Assembly: GCA_015709675.1 (NCBI GenBank)
Contig: CP054182.1
Location: 4,009,448-4,073,447, forward strand
Origin: Ignavibacteriales bacterium
Lineage (GTDB): Bacteria > Bacteroidota > Ignavibacteria > Ignavibacteriales > Ignavibacteriaceae
DNA: 64,000 nucleotides
Reading direction: 5' to 3'
Shown: positions 8,674 through 16,395 of the stretch, piece after piece
Layout: each line of letters starts with the position of its first letter
How positions within the stretch are numbered: the stretch's first letter is position 1
The notes under the pieces: model-generated
Seen by the model: the letters and a program-made list of their open reading frames with translations, nothing else
The model's database searches: none
Told to the model about the DNA's origin: nothing
Position numbers and translations under genes: made by a program

Positions 8674-11289
8674 TCAGATAAGAGTACGGATGACCGCTTC
8701 AAGCTGATCCAGACTGTCCACAATCACCTGCCGGGGCTTTGCACCGTCTCCCGGACCCACGATGCCTGTATCTTCCAGCTGATCAACGATGCGCGCTGCG
8801 CGGGCATAGCCGAGTTTTAATCTTCTTTGCAGGAAAGAAACCGAACATTGCTGCGCCTGCACCACAATGCGCGCCGCATCCTCAAACAATGCATCCATAT
8901 CGGCAAGGGTACCGGTTCCGCTTCCGGCTTTTTTCTCAGCCACAGAAGGAAGGTAATATGGTTTTGAGTAGCCCTTCTGCCCGTTTATAAAGTTCGTTAC
9001 ATTCTCAACTTCGTCGGTCGAGATAAAAGCATTCTGGACACGCATCGGTTTCGGGGTTCCGTTCGGCAGGAAAAGCATATCACCGCGGCCAATAAGCTGT
9101 TCAGCTCCGTTCATATCAAGAATGGTGCGGGAGTCAATCTTGGTTGCAACCTGGTATGCAATACGCGCCGGGAAGTTTGCTTTTATAAGACCGGTAATAA
9201 CATTTACTGACGGGCGCTGCGTCGCAAGTATCAGATGGATACCAACCGCACGGGCCAGCTGCGCAAGCCGGGTAATAGGTTCTTCAACTTCTTTGCCGGA
9301 GGTAATCATCAGGTCAGCAAGTTCATCCACCACAACCACGATATACGGCATAAAGTGATGTTTGATATTATCATCACTCTTTGGAGCCCGAACCGGGTCA
9401 GCAATGCGTATATTATAATCCACAATATTTCTAACCCCTGCCTTGGCAAGCATATCAAAACGCTTTTCCATTTCCGCGACAACTGAGTTCAAAACCACAA
9501 TGGCATTCTGAGGAGTGGTGATGATATCTTCATTCAGATCAGGCGACACCGCCAGATAATGATGGCGCAGCATATTATAAAATGACAACTCCACTTTTTT
9601 CGGATCAATGATGACCAGTTTCACCTCAGAGGGATGCTTTGCGTAAAGCAGACTGGTAATCATCATGTTAATGCCCACGCTCTTACCTGAACCGGTAGAT
9701 CCGGCAACAAGAAGGTGCGGCATCTTTGCAAGGTCCGCGATTATAACATTGCCCACGATATCCTTGCCAAGCGCGAGCGGTATCTCCGCTTTTTTATTTC
9801 CCACAACAGCAATGATATCTTTTGCTACCACGATGCTCGGATCAGCATTCGGAATTTCAACACCGATAACGCTGCGTCCCGGTATCGGAGCTATGATACG
9901 GATACCCCGCGCGGCAAGAGCGAGCGCGATATCATTTTCAAGATTAACAATACGGCTGATTTTTACACCGGGTGCCGGTACGATTTCATACATCGTAACA
10001 ACAGGTCCAGGTGTTACACTGATATTTTCAATTTCAATCTGAAAGAGCGCGAGCTTTTCCTTTAACTGCTCAGCATTTTTCTTCAGTTCTTCTTCCGCTA
10101 TTTTGAAATCCTGCTTCGGAGGATCCATCAGCAGATCAAGAGACGGCTTTTTATAATTAATTTTTTCTTCCCACGGCTCAGGCAGGCGCACTTCTTTTTC
10201 GCGGTCAACCTCAACGGCAGGTTCATCAGCCGGAGAATATCCCTTCTCCCCTTCTGCAGTATATACCTGTGACTCCCCGGTGAGCTGTTTGATAAACTCG
10301 CTTACCTCTTCCTCTTCTTTTCCCGCGGTTTTTGGTTTTATTTCTTTCTTTGCGGGCTTATCATTCTTCACCGGCTTTTCTTCTTTTGCCGTATCCGCAT
10401 CAGATTTTGCAGCCGCTTCATTCTGCTTTAGGTTGATATTAATCTTGGTTTCTTTTTTCTTATTTCCCTCATCCGGTATGATGGCAATCACCTCATCATC
10501 CTCAAATGAAAGCTGTTCTTCCTTCTGTGGTTTCTTTGCTTTCGGTTTTGCCTGCTTCTGAAGAATCTCATTCTGGCTTATATACTCTTCCTCCGGTTCC
10601 TCTTCATCATCAGCATTCTTATTCCTTTCACGGAGTTCGGCGGCTTTATCGCGCAGTTCAGAAAGTTTTTCCTTGACCGAGACTGCCGCAGTTTTTACGC
10701 TGACATTAAAGACATATATCGCAAGAATCAGGAGCCCTGTGAGTAAAGCAATAACGGCCCCGGCCCCGCCGATAGCACGGTCGAGGAGTGAGGCAAGCTG
10801 CAGTCCGATATATCCGGAAGATTCCACCGCCTCATAAAATCCTTCAAACTTAAGCCGGAAAACGCCAAAGAGTGATGCTCCCATCACCGCGGCAAGCATG
10901 GATGAAGCCGAGATCTTAAGAACAAAAAAAAGCTCCCGCTTGCTGAAAAACGTAAAGCCGATATATCCAATAAGCAGGGGCAGAAAGAGGGAGAAATAGC
11001 CCAGAGTGTTATGAACAAAAAAGTGAGCGGTATATGCACCGGCGATATTCATCCAGTTGTTAATCTGCCCTTTCGGCGCGGACTCCGCCCCCTCTTCAGG
11101 CAGTTCAATGGATATCGAACCGCTCCGGATGAAACCGATATCGCTTGGACTGTAAGAAACAATGCTCAGGAAAAGCAGCAGCGCGCTCACCATCAGGACA
11201 AGCCCGATAATGGAGTCAGTTTTTTCTTCCGAACTCTGAAATGCCCGCGCTTTTGTCTCCTTGGCGCTTTTCTTTTCGCTTTTAGCCAT
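8674..11289 (-). CDS. ftsK: DNA translocase FtsK/SpoIIIE
   Basis: Membrane-anchored ATP-driven DNA pump that clears and aligns chromosome termini at the septum. 871 residues: four to five membrane helices in the first 190 residues; a charged Glu/Lys-rich linker (about 190-390) with many KPxK and EE runs; an alpha/beta RecA-like motor with Walker A GSTGSGKS at 530-537 and Walker B IVVVVDELADLM; and a C-terminal winged-helix gamma domain (about 800-871, QCSVSFLQRRLKLGYARAAR) that reads KOPS-like sequences. It is the first gene of a minus-strand envelope run with lolA. The 205-base upstream gap holds the terminator of tlpA and no other gene. Confidence 0.97.
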   Translation of the reverse strand: MAKSEKKSAKETKARAFQSSEEKTDSIIGLVLMVSALLLFLSIVSYSPSDIGFIRSGSISIELPEEGAESAPKGQINNWMNIAGAYTAHFFVHNTLGYFSLFLPLLIGYIGFTFFSKRELFFVLKISASSMLAAVMGASLFGVFRLKFEGFYEAVESSGYIGLQLASLLDRAIGGAGAVIALLTGLLILAIYVFNVSVKTAAVSVKEKLSELRDKAAELRERNKNADDEEEPEEEYISQNEILQKQAKPKAKKPQKEEQLSFEDDEVIAIIPDEGNKKKETKININLKQNEAAAKSDADTAKEEKPVKNDKPAKKEIKPKTAGKEEEEVSEFIKQLTGESQVYTAEGEKGYSPADEPAVEVDREKEVRLPEPWEEKINYKKPSLDLLMDPPKQDFKIAEEELKKNAEQLKEKLALFQIEIENISVTPGPVVTMYEIVPAPGVKISRIVNLENDIALALAARGIRIIAPIPGRSVIGVEIPNADPSIVVAKDIIAVVGNKKAEIPLALGKDIVGNVIIADLAKMPHLLVAGSTGSGKSVGINMMITSLLYAKHPSEVKLVIIDPKKVELSFYNMLRHHYLAVSPDLNEDIITTPQNAIVVLNSVVAEMEKRFDMLAKAGVRNIVDYNIRIADPVRAPKSDDNIKHHFMPYIVVVVDELADLMITSGKEVEEPITRLAQLARAVGIHLILATQRPSVNVITGLIKANFPARIAYQVATKIDSRTILDMNGAEQLIGRGDMLFLPNGTPKPMRVQNAFISTDEVENVTNFINGQKGYSKPYYLPSVAEKKAGSGTGTLADMDALFEDAARIVVQAQQCSVSFLQRRLKLGYARAARIVDQLEDTGIVGPGDGAKPRQVIVDSLDQLEAVIRTLI

Positions 11290-11456
11290 GTACTCTGGAT
11301 TTATTCAAATTAAACTTTAAATGTAAGGAAATTGCCTGAAATCTCCTTAAAGCAGAATGTGAGGTGAGGTGGTTTAAGTTCTTGTTTTTAAGGATTTCAC
11401 TGGAGAAAATTTTCCGTCCGGCCATCGCTTAAGGTTTGGAAATATCCCCCTAAAAA

Positions 11457-11482
11457 CACCAAACCCCGCTCTGAGGCGGGGT
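11457..11482 (-). terminator. Terminator after the TlpA-like gene
   Basis: Minus strand: a perfect 7-bp stem ACCCCGC / GCGGGGT (11463-11482) with a 6-base loop, followed by TTGGTGTTTTTA. It is 12 bases past the TlpA-like stop and separates that gene from ftsK. Confidence 0.75.
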
Positions 11483-11494
11483 CCGGGTGGTGAA

Positions 11495-11989
11495 TTACAT
11501 CAATTCTTTAATCTTCTTTTCGTATTCTGATTTTGGTATCAGGCCGACATGCTTGTCGACAATGTTGCCTTTTTTGTCAACAATGAATGAAGTAGGGATT
11601 GCGTCAATTCCGCCGTAATCTTTAATCACTTTTCTGTCTGCGTAGAGCACCGGATAATTGATGCCGTATTTCTGCGCGAACGGAGGAACTTCCGCCAGAT
11701 CGTCATCCACAGTTATGCCAATGATTACCACATCCTTGCCGTAGGTTTTCTGGAGGGAAACCAGATCAGGGATTCCTTTGCGGCAGGGTCCGCACCATGT
11801 AGCCCAGAAGTCTATGATGATAATTTTATTCTTAAAATCCGAAAGCTTTACAACTTTACCGTTCAGGTCTTTAAGACTGAAATCAGGGGCTTTTTTCCCT
11901 TTTAGCTGTACTGCCTGAGTATCCGAAACAGAGAAATACATGGCTGCGCTGATGAACAGAACCAGTACGGTCATGAGTGATTTTTTCAT
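11495..11989 (-). CDS. TlpA/ResA-like periplasmic thioredoxin
   Basis: Thiol-disulfide oxidoreductase exported by an N-terminal signal peptide (about residues 1-24). The AhpC/TSA-Redoxin fold carries the active site FWATWCGPCRK with Cys66 and Cys69, and a cis-Pro in IPTSFIVD. Such proteins reduce periplasmic disulfides, for example in cytochrome c maturation, but no cytochrome c genes are adjacent, so the partner is unknown. 164 residues is normal. The gene is 51 bases downstream of the 85-codon membrane ORF and ends at a clear terminator. Confidence 0.9.
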   Translation of the reverse strand: MKKSLMTVLVLFISAAMYFSVSDTQAVQLKGKKAPDFSLKDLNGKVVKLSDFKNKIIIIDFWATWCGPCRKGIPDLVSLQKTYGKDVVIIGITVDDDLAEVPPFAQKYGINYPVLYADRKVIKDYGGIDAIPTSFIVDKKGNIVDKHVGLIPKSEYEKKIKELM

Positions 11990-12040
11990 TGAGATTCCTT
12001 TAGTTTATAAAAAATTAGATGTATTCCGCGCCTTTAGGTT

Positions 12041-12274
12041 TCACTTCACCAGGCGGCTTTCCACCGATTCCTTGTCATAGTCGGGCGGATAAGGTCCGCG
12101 CTCTGGTTCAGTCCGGGTATTGTTAATAATGAAAAAAATCAGCGCCAGGGCCAGAAAAATGACCAGATTCACAAAACTTTTGTATTTCGGGTCAATCAGG
12201 GGCTTCCGCTCCTTTTTCTGCGTCTGAACTTTTTTTGCGTTAACCCGTTCACGGGCTTTATTATTTGCTGCCAT
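12041..12274 (-). CDS. Small single-pass membrane protein, unknown
   Basis: 77 residues from the ATG at 12274, chosen because AAAGGAA lies just upstream; a longer frame begins at 12298. The N-terminus is strongly basic (KARERVNAKKVQTQKKERK), followed by one membrane helix (FVNLVIFLALALIFFIINN) and a short acidic/proline tail. Basic residues before the helix suggest the N-terminus stays in the cytoplasm. I do not recognise a family. It probably shares a transcript with the TlpA-like gene. Confidence 0.6.
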   Translation of the reverse strand: MAANNKARERVNAKKVQTQKKERKPLIDPKYKSFVNLVIFLALALIFFIINNTRTEPERGPYPPDYDKESVESRLVK

Positions 12275-12494
12275 GTTTTTCCTTTTTTCAGAGAGCAAAT
12301 ATAAAATAAAGCTTTCAGAGTTCTTCTACCGATTCTACCCCCTGAAACACGGATTTGTTCCGGATCAGGCGGGCGGATACTCTCACAGATTCAATATGCA
12401 TGCCAAAGATCTCCACAGAGCACCATTAATGAGTTCAGGCTGTTTTCCCTTGTCACGATTTTCTTACATTAGCGGATTCAATCAGTTAAAAAAT

Positions 12495-13016
12495 ATGAGC
12501 AGCACAACCATCAGAAAAGTCAGTCCCGGGGAGCTTGAAGAACTGCAGAAGATCAGCCGGGAAACATTTATTCAGACATTCGCGGCGGTGAATTCAGAAG
12601 AAAACATGAAGCAGTACCTTGAAGAAAATCTCTCTCAGAAACGGCTTGCATCAGAACTGAAAAACCCAAATTCCGAGTTTTACTTTGCCCTAGACACCGG
12701 TAAAATAACAGGTTATCTGAAAATCAATCTCGGGCCTGCCCAGACCGAACAGCATGACCCCGGTGCCGTGGAGATTGAGAGAATTTACGCTCTGAGTGAG
12801 TATTACGGTAAAGAGACAGGACGGATGCTTTTAGACAAAGCGCTTCAGCGGGCAAAGGAACTCCATGCTCCCTCGGTCTGGCTGGGGGTGTGGGAGAAAA
12901 ATTACCGGGCACTCAGCTTTTACCGGAAAAACGGATTTACGGAGTTTGGCACCCACCCCTTCCGGCTGGGGAATGATGAGCAGACGGATTTGCTGATGAG
13001 GAAGAACCTGACATGA
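12495..13016 (+). CDS. GNAT-family N-acetyltransferase
   Basis: 173 residues from the ATG at 12495; the frame is open 222 bases further upstream, but that extension has no family similarity and overlaps the divergent gene. The protein has the GNAT layout: GELEELQKISRETFIQTFA at the N-terminus, the beta4/alpha3 acetyl-CoA segment IERIYALSEYYGKETGRML with the G-x-x-x-G-R loop, and the terminal AxSFYRKNGFTEFGTHPF element that packs on the cofactor. Small-molecule or protein N-acetylation is expected; the substrate cannot be read. The gap 12275-12494 between the divergent genes should hold both promoters, but I see no convincing motif. Confidence 0.88.
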   Translation: MSSTTIRKVSPGELEELQKISRETFIQTFAAVNSEENMKQYLEENLSQKRLASELKNPNSEFYFALDTGKITGYLKINLGPAQTEQHDPGAVEIERIYALSEYYGKETGRMLLDKALQRAKELHAPSVWLGVWEKNYRALSFYRKNGFTEFGTHPFRLGNDEQTDLLMRKNLT

Positions 13017-13171
13017 ACAAACCCGGCAGTTCAGTAAACTGGACAGCCGGTTACAAAAAAGTAAACAGTTCCGCCCGCAGACCCAAGACAAACCAGTCAA
13101 AATTTACTAATTCGCTGCCTCCCCGCTGGCATATAAATTGCATTTCTCCGGTGCTAAAAAGGAGAAAAGAA

Positions 13172-13576
13172 ATGAAATATATATTCAGTATCACACTGCT
13201 TTCCGCTGTATTTGTTAGCGGATGTTTTTACGGATATACCCCGCTCGTGGAGGTAACAAAAATTAATCCGGCGGTGCAATATCCCCCCAAAGATTCTGTT
13301 GCAGTTTTCTGGGAAGACGGTGCAACTTTTCAGAAGAACTATCAGCAGATTGCATTCATCGAAGTTCAGGGGGATGCTTATGCAGATAAATCGGCTCTGC
13401 TTCCGTTGCTGATAAAAGAGGCCGCAAAAGCCGGAGCGGATGCAGTCATCAATGTAAAGCACTCCTACGTTACCCGTTACAGCGGTGAAGCGCTCACCAG
13501 CATCGTAAGCGGACAGGACAATTCACACGAATATATTGCAACGGCATTGACGGGAGTAGCGGTAAAATTCAATTGA
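13172..13576 (+). CDS. Small lipoprotein with RcsF/DUF4156-like pattern
   Basis: 134 residues from the ATG at 13172, which is preceded by AAGGAGAAAAGA; the frame is open back to 13013, but the signal peptide fixes this start. Lipoprotein signal MKYIFSITLLSAVFVSGC with lipobox Cys18. The C-terminal half has IKEAAKAGADAVINVKHS, a pattern common in small lipoproteins and YbjQ/RcsF-like domains (A-x-x-x-GA-x-AVI). Its role is unknown. It ends directly in a stretch of GATAATGGATA repeats. Confidence 0.72.
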   Translation: MKYIFSITLLSAVFVSGCFYGYTPLVEVTKINPAVQYPPKDSVAVFWEDGATFQKNYQQIAFIEVQGDAYADKSALLPLLIKEAAKAGADAVINVKHSYVTRYSGEALTSIVSGQDNSHEYIATALTGVAVKFN

Positions 13577-13620
13577 TAATGGATAGTGGATAATGGATAA
13601 GGAATAAGGGATAAAGAATA
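13571..13620. repeat. Left arm of GATAATGGATA inverted repeat
   Basis: A degenerate run of ATAATGGATA/GGATAAGG words beginning at the lipoprotein stop. Its reverse complement recurs at 14209-14250 on the other side of the four-helix-bundle gene, so the two form imperfect inverted flanks. Confidence 0.65.
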
Positions 13621-13682
13621 AAGGATGATGGTCAGGGTGGAAATGTAATTCGGGTTTCAGCTAGGATTTTCCTTTTTAGTTA

Positions 13683-13714
13683 TTTTGGAGTTGCAGTAAT
13701 CCTCTGTATTTTTG
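13683..13714 (+). promoter_or_regulatory. Candidate TAnnTTTG promoter for the four-helix-bundle gene
   Basis: TTTTG ending at 13687 and TATTTTTG at 13707-13714, 19 bases apart, match the Bacteroidota housekeeping promoter pattern (-33 TTG, -7 TAnnTTTG). Transcription would begin about 120 bases before the ATG at 13840. Confidence 0.4.
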
Positions 13715-13839
13715 CGACAGACGGATAAAACGGTGGGTAACATTATCATCATGTTGCCTGCGAATTTTAACCGTGAGAAGTAAATTCAGGAATTCTTTAA
13801 ACAGCTTCATTAAAAACACAACTCAAAAAAACAACGCTG

Positions 13840-14202
13840 ATGAAAGAAAATATCATAAAAAATAAAAGTTTTGCATTTGCGATTCGGGTAATCAAACTTT
13901 GTGAATATCTTAGAAATGAACATAAAGAATTTATTTTAGCAAAGCAGCTTTTACGGTCAGGTACAGCAATTGGTGCGCTTGTCCGGGAATCTGAACAGGC
14001 TGAATCAAAACCTGATTTTATCCATAAGATGTCCATAGCGCTTAAAGAAGCCAGCGAAACTGACTATTGGCTTGAACTATTATTCAAATCAGAATACCTT
14101 AAAGAGATCGAATACACATCAATGAAAGAGGATAATGATGAGATTCTCCGGCTTCTGGTTTCCATCATTAAAACTGCCAAATCCAATTCCGGTAAACTGT
14201 AA
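13840..14202 (+). CDS. Four-helix-bundle protein (23S IVS-type)
   Basis: 120 residues, all helical, with the family pattern KSFAFAIRVIKLCEYLRN...LAKQLLRSGTAIGALVRESEQAESKPDFIHKMSIALKEASETDYWLELL (key residues: LRSGTSIGA-like turn, ExxxA, KxxIALKEAxETxYWL). Members are known as ORFs inside 23S rRNA intervening sequences and as free-standing genes; their biochemical function is not established. Here it stands alone and is flanked by inverted GATAATGGATA repeats, as if carried as a cassette. No rRNA is nearby. Confidence 0.88.
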   Translation: MKENIIKNKSFAFAIRVIKLCEYLRNEHKEFILAKQLLRSGTAIGALVRESEQAESKPDFIHKMSIALKEASETDYWLELLFKSEYLKEIEYTSMKEDNDEILRLLVSIIKTAKSNSGKL

Positions 14203-14208
14203 TTACCC

Positions 14209-14250
14209 TTTGCCCATTATCAACTATCCATTATCACTTATCAATTAATT
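14209..14250. repeat. Right arm of GATAATGGATA inverted repeat
   Basis: CCATTATCAACTATCCATTA and following bases are the reverse complement of the words at 13571-13605. It lies between the four-helix-bundle stop and the Nudix start. Confidence 0.65.
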
Positions 14251-14255
14251 TTATT

Positions 14256-14720
14256 ATGAAATTAGCGACCTTATGTTACGTTAAAGACATCCCCAACGGC
14301 AAAACTCTGATGCTGCACCGCATTAAAAAGGAAAATGATGTGCATCAGGGGAAGTGGAACGGACTTGGGGGAAAGTTTGATGCCGGGGAGACTCCGGAGG
14401 AATGTGTCATACGGGAGATCAGGGAGGAGTCGGGGCTTACTATCAAAAAGCCGGTTCTGAAAGGTTTTCTTACTTTTCCTGCATTTAAAGATGATGAGGA
14501 CTGGTTCGTGTTCGTCTTCACAGCGCCCCAATTCTCCGGCCATCTGATTGAGTCCACCGAGGGACATCTGGAATGGATTAATGATAAAGACCTCCTTTCC
14601 CTGAACCTGTGGGAAGGAGATGCAATTTTCCTCCCCTGGCTTGAACAGGAGAAGTTCTTTTCCGGGAAGTTTGTTTACAAAGGGGGGAAGCTGATTGAAT
14701 ACTCAGTGGAGTTTTATTAA
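14256..14720 (+). CDS. Nudix hydrolase, MutT/8-oxo-dGTPase type
   Basis: 154 residues with an exact Nudix box at residues 39-61 (G39-x5-E45-x7-R53-E54-x-x-E57-E58-x-G60-L61), which binds Mg2+ and cleaves nucleoside diphosphate linkages. The N-terminus MKLATLCYVKDIPNGKTLMLHR and the WNGLGGKFD stretch are typical of the MTH1/8-oxo-dGTP diphosphatase subgroup, so removal of oxidised nucleotides is the likely role. Substrate is inference from the subgroup pattern. Confidence 0.9.
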   Translation: MKLATLCYVKDIPNGKTLMLHRIKKENDVHQGKWNGLGGKFDAGETPEECVIREIREESGLTIKKPVLKGFLTFPAFKDDEDWFVFVFTAPQFSGHLIESTEGHLEWINDKDLLSLNLWEGDAIFLPWLEQEKFFSGKFVYKGGKLIEYSVEFY

Positions 14721-14829
14721 GCCGTTTATCTGCGGCTGAAACAAAACCCCTATTGAACGGGTAAAACCCTCAGCAGATGATTAATTTCGATACCTGAACT
14801 TCGCGACTTTGCTCTAGAATTGCAGCCCG

Positions 14830-14851
14830 GAGACAGATTTTCATCTGTCTC
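14830..14851. repeat. Perfect 9-bp hairpin GAGACAGAT/ATCTGTCTC
   Basis: Between the convergent Nudix and Trm112-like genes: GAGACAGAT, loop TTTC, ATCTGTCTC. There is no T-tract on either side, so it is not a classical terminator. At 14881-14908 a run of GTACATTGTTAATT words follows, a second copy of which lies at 31806-31834. Confidence 0.6.
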
Positions 14852-14911
14852 AACGAATTCAGATGGTTCTTCAACTAAACGTACATTGTTAATTGTACAT
14901 TGTACATTTTC

Positions 14912-15124
14912 TTAGGATTTCTTTTGAACCGAGTCCATGATTTTCTGCCATTCCGCCTGAGGCAATTCTTCTGACTCGTCAATGAGCATGACGGGAAAAT
15001 TGTCCTCAATGCGGTACCGGCGACGGGTTTCCGGGTCGGTAGAGACCAGAAATCCCTCATGGAAGACCAGAGGCGCTTTTGAAAGGGGGCAGCGAAGTAT
15101 GTTCAGGAGTTCGTCGGAGATCAT
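14912..15124 (-). CDS. Trm112-like (UPF0434) protein
   Basis: 70 residues from the ATG at 15124 (an upstream in-frame TTG at 15145 is possible). The pattern MISDELLNILRCPLSKAPL, then YRIEDNFPVMLIDESEEL, matches the small Trm112/YcaR family. Eukaryotic and archaeal Trm112 activates methyltransferases; bacterial members are mostly uncharacterised. Here the usual CxxC knuckle is reduced to one Cys (RCPLSK), so zinc binding is doubtful. No methyltransferase is adjacent. Confidence 0.78.
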   Translation of the reverse strand: MISDELLNILRCPLSKAPLVFHEGFLVSTDPETRRRYRIEDNFPVMLIDESEELPQAEWQKIMDSVQKKS

Positions 15125-15200
15125 ATGCGTTGTTTTTGCTATCAAAATTAAATCGAATAAACTATTTTAATCTATCAAAAAATTCTGACAGGATCAAAAC

Positions 15201-16307
15201 ATGAAGGCCGTTTTTTCCGTTATTTTCATCATTCTGCAGGCAGCCATGCTCTTCCCCCAGGCGGTAAGCGGGGCCGACAGTCTGGGAGACAAGAGGCTGT
15301 TTCAGATTAAGCGGTATAACTACATACTTGATTATATCGCCGAAAAGAAGTTTGAGGAGATAACGAAGGATATCATCAAGGCAGACGGAAAATCGGTCAT
15401 CCCGGGTTACAATCCGGAAGAGGATGTATATATACTCTTCAGCGGTGTGATGGATATGAATGAGTTTCAGCTTATCCTGCGTGACGAAAACGGACTGACC
15501 GACAGAATAGTCGAAGCAAAAAATGTGTACCTGATCTGGATTGATGACGAGCTGATGGATGATTATGAAATCAGTTACGAAATCCATGAGCGGGAATCAG
15601 CCCTGCAGAAGGATTTTGCCAGTGTAAAAAGCTGGTTCACCGGCTTAAAAACCGACGCTAACAGCACCCGCGGCGATGATGCTGTATATAATTATTACTA
15701 CAAAATTATCAAACTTCAGGGAGTAATCTGCCCGTCAGATATACGGATTTCTCTTAAAATACTGAATCAGGGGAAGGTTAAAGCAGAGAAGGAAGCAAGC
15801 TATATCAATCATGAAATCAGTTATTACAATGTTGCCATCGGTGTTAGTGCGTCTCCGGGTAAAGAGAAGAATTTTTTGATTAAGGACAAACAGCTTTTTC
15901 TTTCAAACAATGTGCGCAGCGAATGGAACGGACAGTTCATTCTCGGATTTAATTTTCACTTCGGGCGGGAGATGGATTCGTGGAACCCAACGTATGTTCC
16001 CTGGGAGGGAGAATTCTGGTCAGACTTCCATAAGCGGCTCAATCTTTTTGTCGGGCTGGACATAAGCAGCAAGCCGTTCGACAATCTATACGCAGGTCTC
16101 GGTCTTAACATCACCAAGGATATTCAGCTTGTCTCCGGACTGGTCTGGTACCGCTCAACCCAGGTGAGCAACGGCGAGGATGTAGGGGATATCAATTCAC
16201 TGGATGATATCAAAAATTTCTTCCCAAAAAAATATGAACCCAAAATTTATGTTGGTCTTAACTTCAGTACCCTGGCTGTTTCCAAGATGCTGGGGCTGAC
16301 CAAATAA
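15201..16307 (+). CDS. Secreted protein of unknown function
   Basis: 368 residues with an N-terminal signal peptide (about 1-24, QAVSGADS cleavage region). The first half is charged (EKKFEEITKDIIKADGK, DEELMDDYEISYEIHERESALQKDF). The second half has alternating aromatic/hydrophobic strands and Gly (FILGFNFHFGREMD, NLFVGLDISS, YAGLGLNITKDIQLVSGLVWY) that resemble an outer-membrane or beta-sandwich domain. I do not recognise a family. It ends 20 bases before the open frame of alkB reaches its conserved N-terminus, so co-transcription with alkB is likely. Confidence 0.7.
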   Translation: MKAVFSVIFIILQAAMLFPQAVSGADSLGDKRLFQIKRYNYILDYIAEKKFEEITKDIIKADGKSVIPGYNPEEDVYILFSGVMDMNEFQLILRDENGLTDRIVEAKNVYLIWIDDELMDDYEISYEIHERESALQKDFASVKSWFTGLKTDANSTRGDDAVYNYYYKIIKLQGVICPSDIRISLKILNQGKVKAEKEASYINHEISYYNVAIGVSASPGKEKNFLIKDKQLFLSNNVRSEWNGQFILGFNFHFGREMDSWNPTYVPWEGEFWSDFHKRLNLFVGLDISSKPFDNLYAGLGLNITKDIQLVSGLVWYRSTQVSNGEDVGDINSLDDIKNFFPKKYEPKIYVGLNFSTLAVSKMLGLTK

Positions 16308-16395
16308 GAATTATACCGTAAAGCGGCTGCTTCCCTACTCACTTTCGTTTGTTGTTCCGCTTCTTTCTCTTGTAGGGATTATCTACGGCGGCTGG

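Noticed and set aside
12273-12494. N-terminal extension of the GNAT protein
   Set aside because: It overlaps the divergent gene, has no GNAT similarity, and the domain begins right after the ATG at 12495.
13013-13171. N-terminal extension of the small lipoprotein
   Set aside because: A lipoprotein signal peptide begins at the ATG 13172 with a good ribosome site; the extension would bury it.
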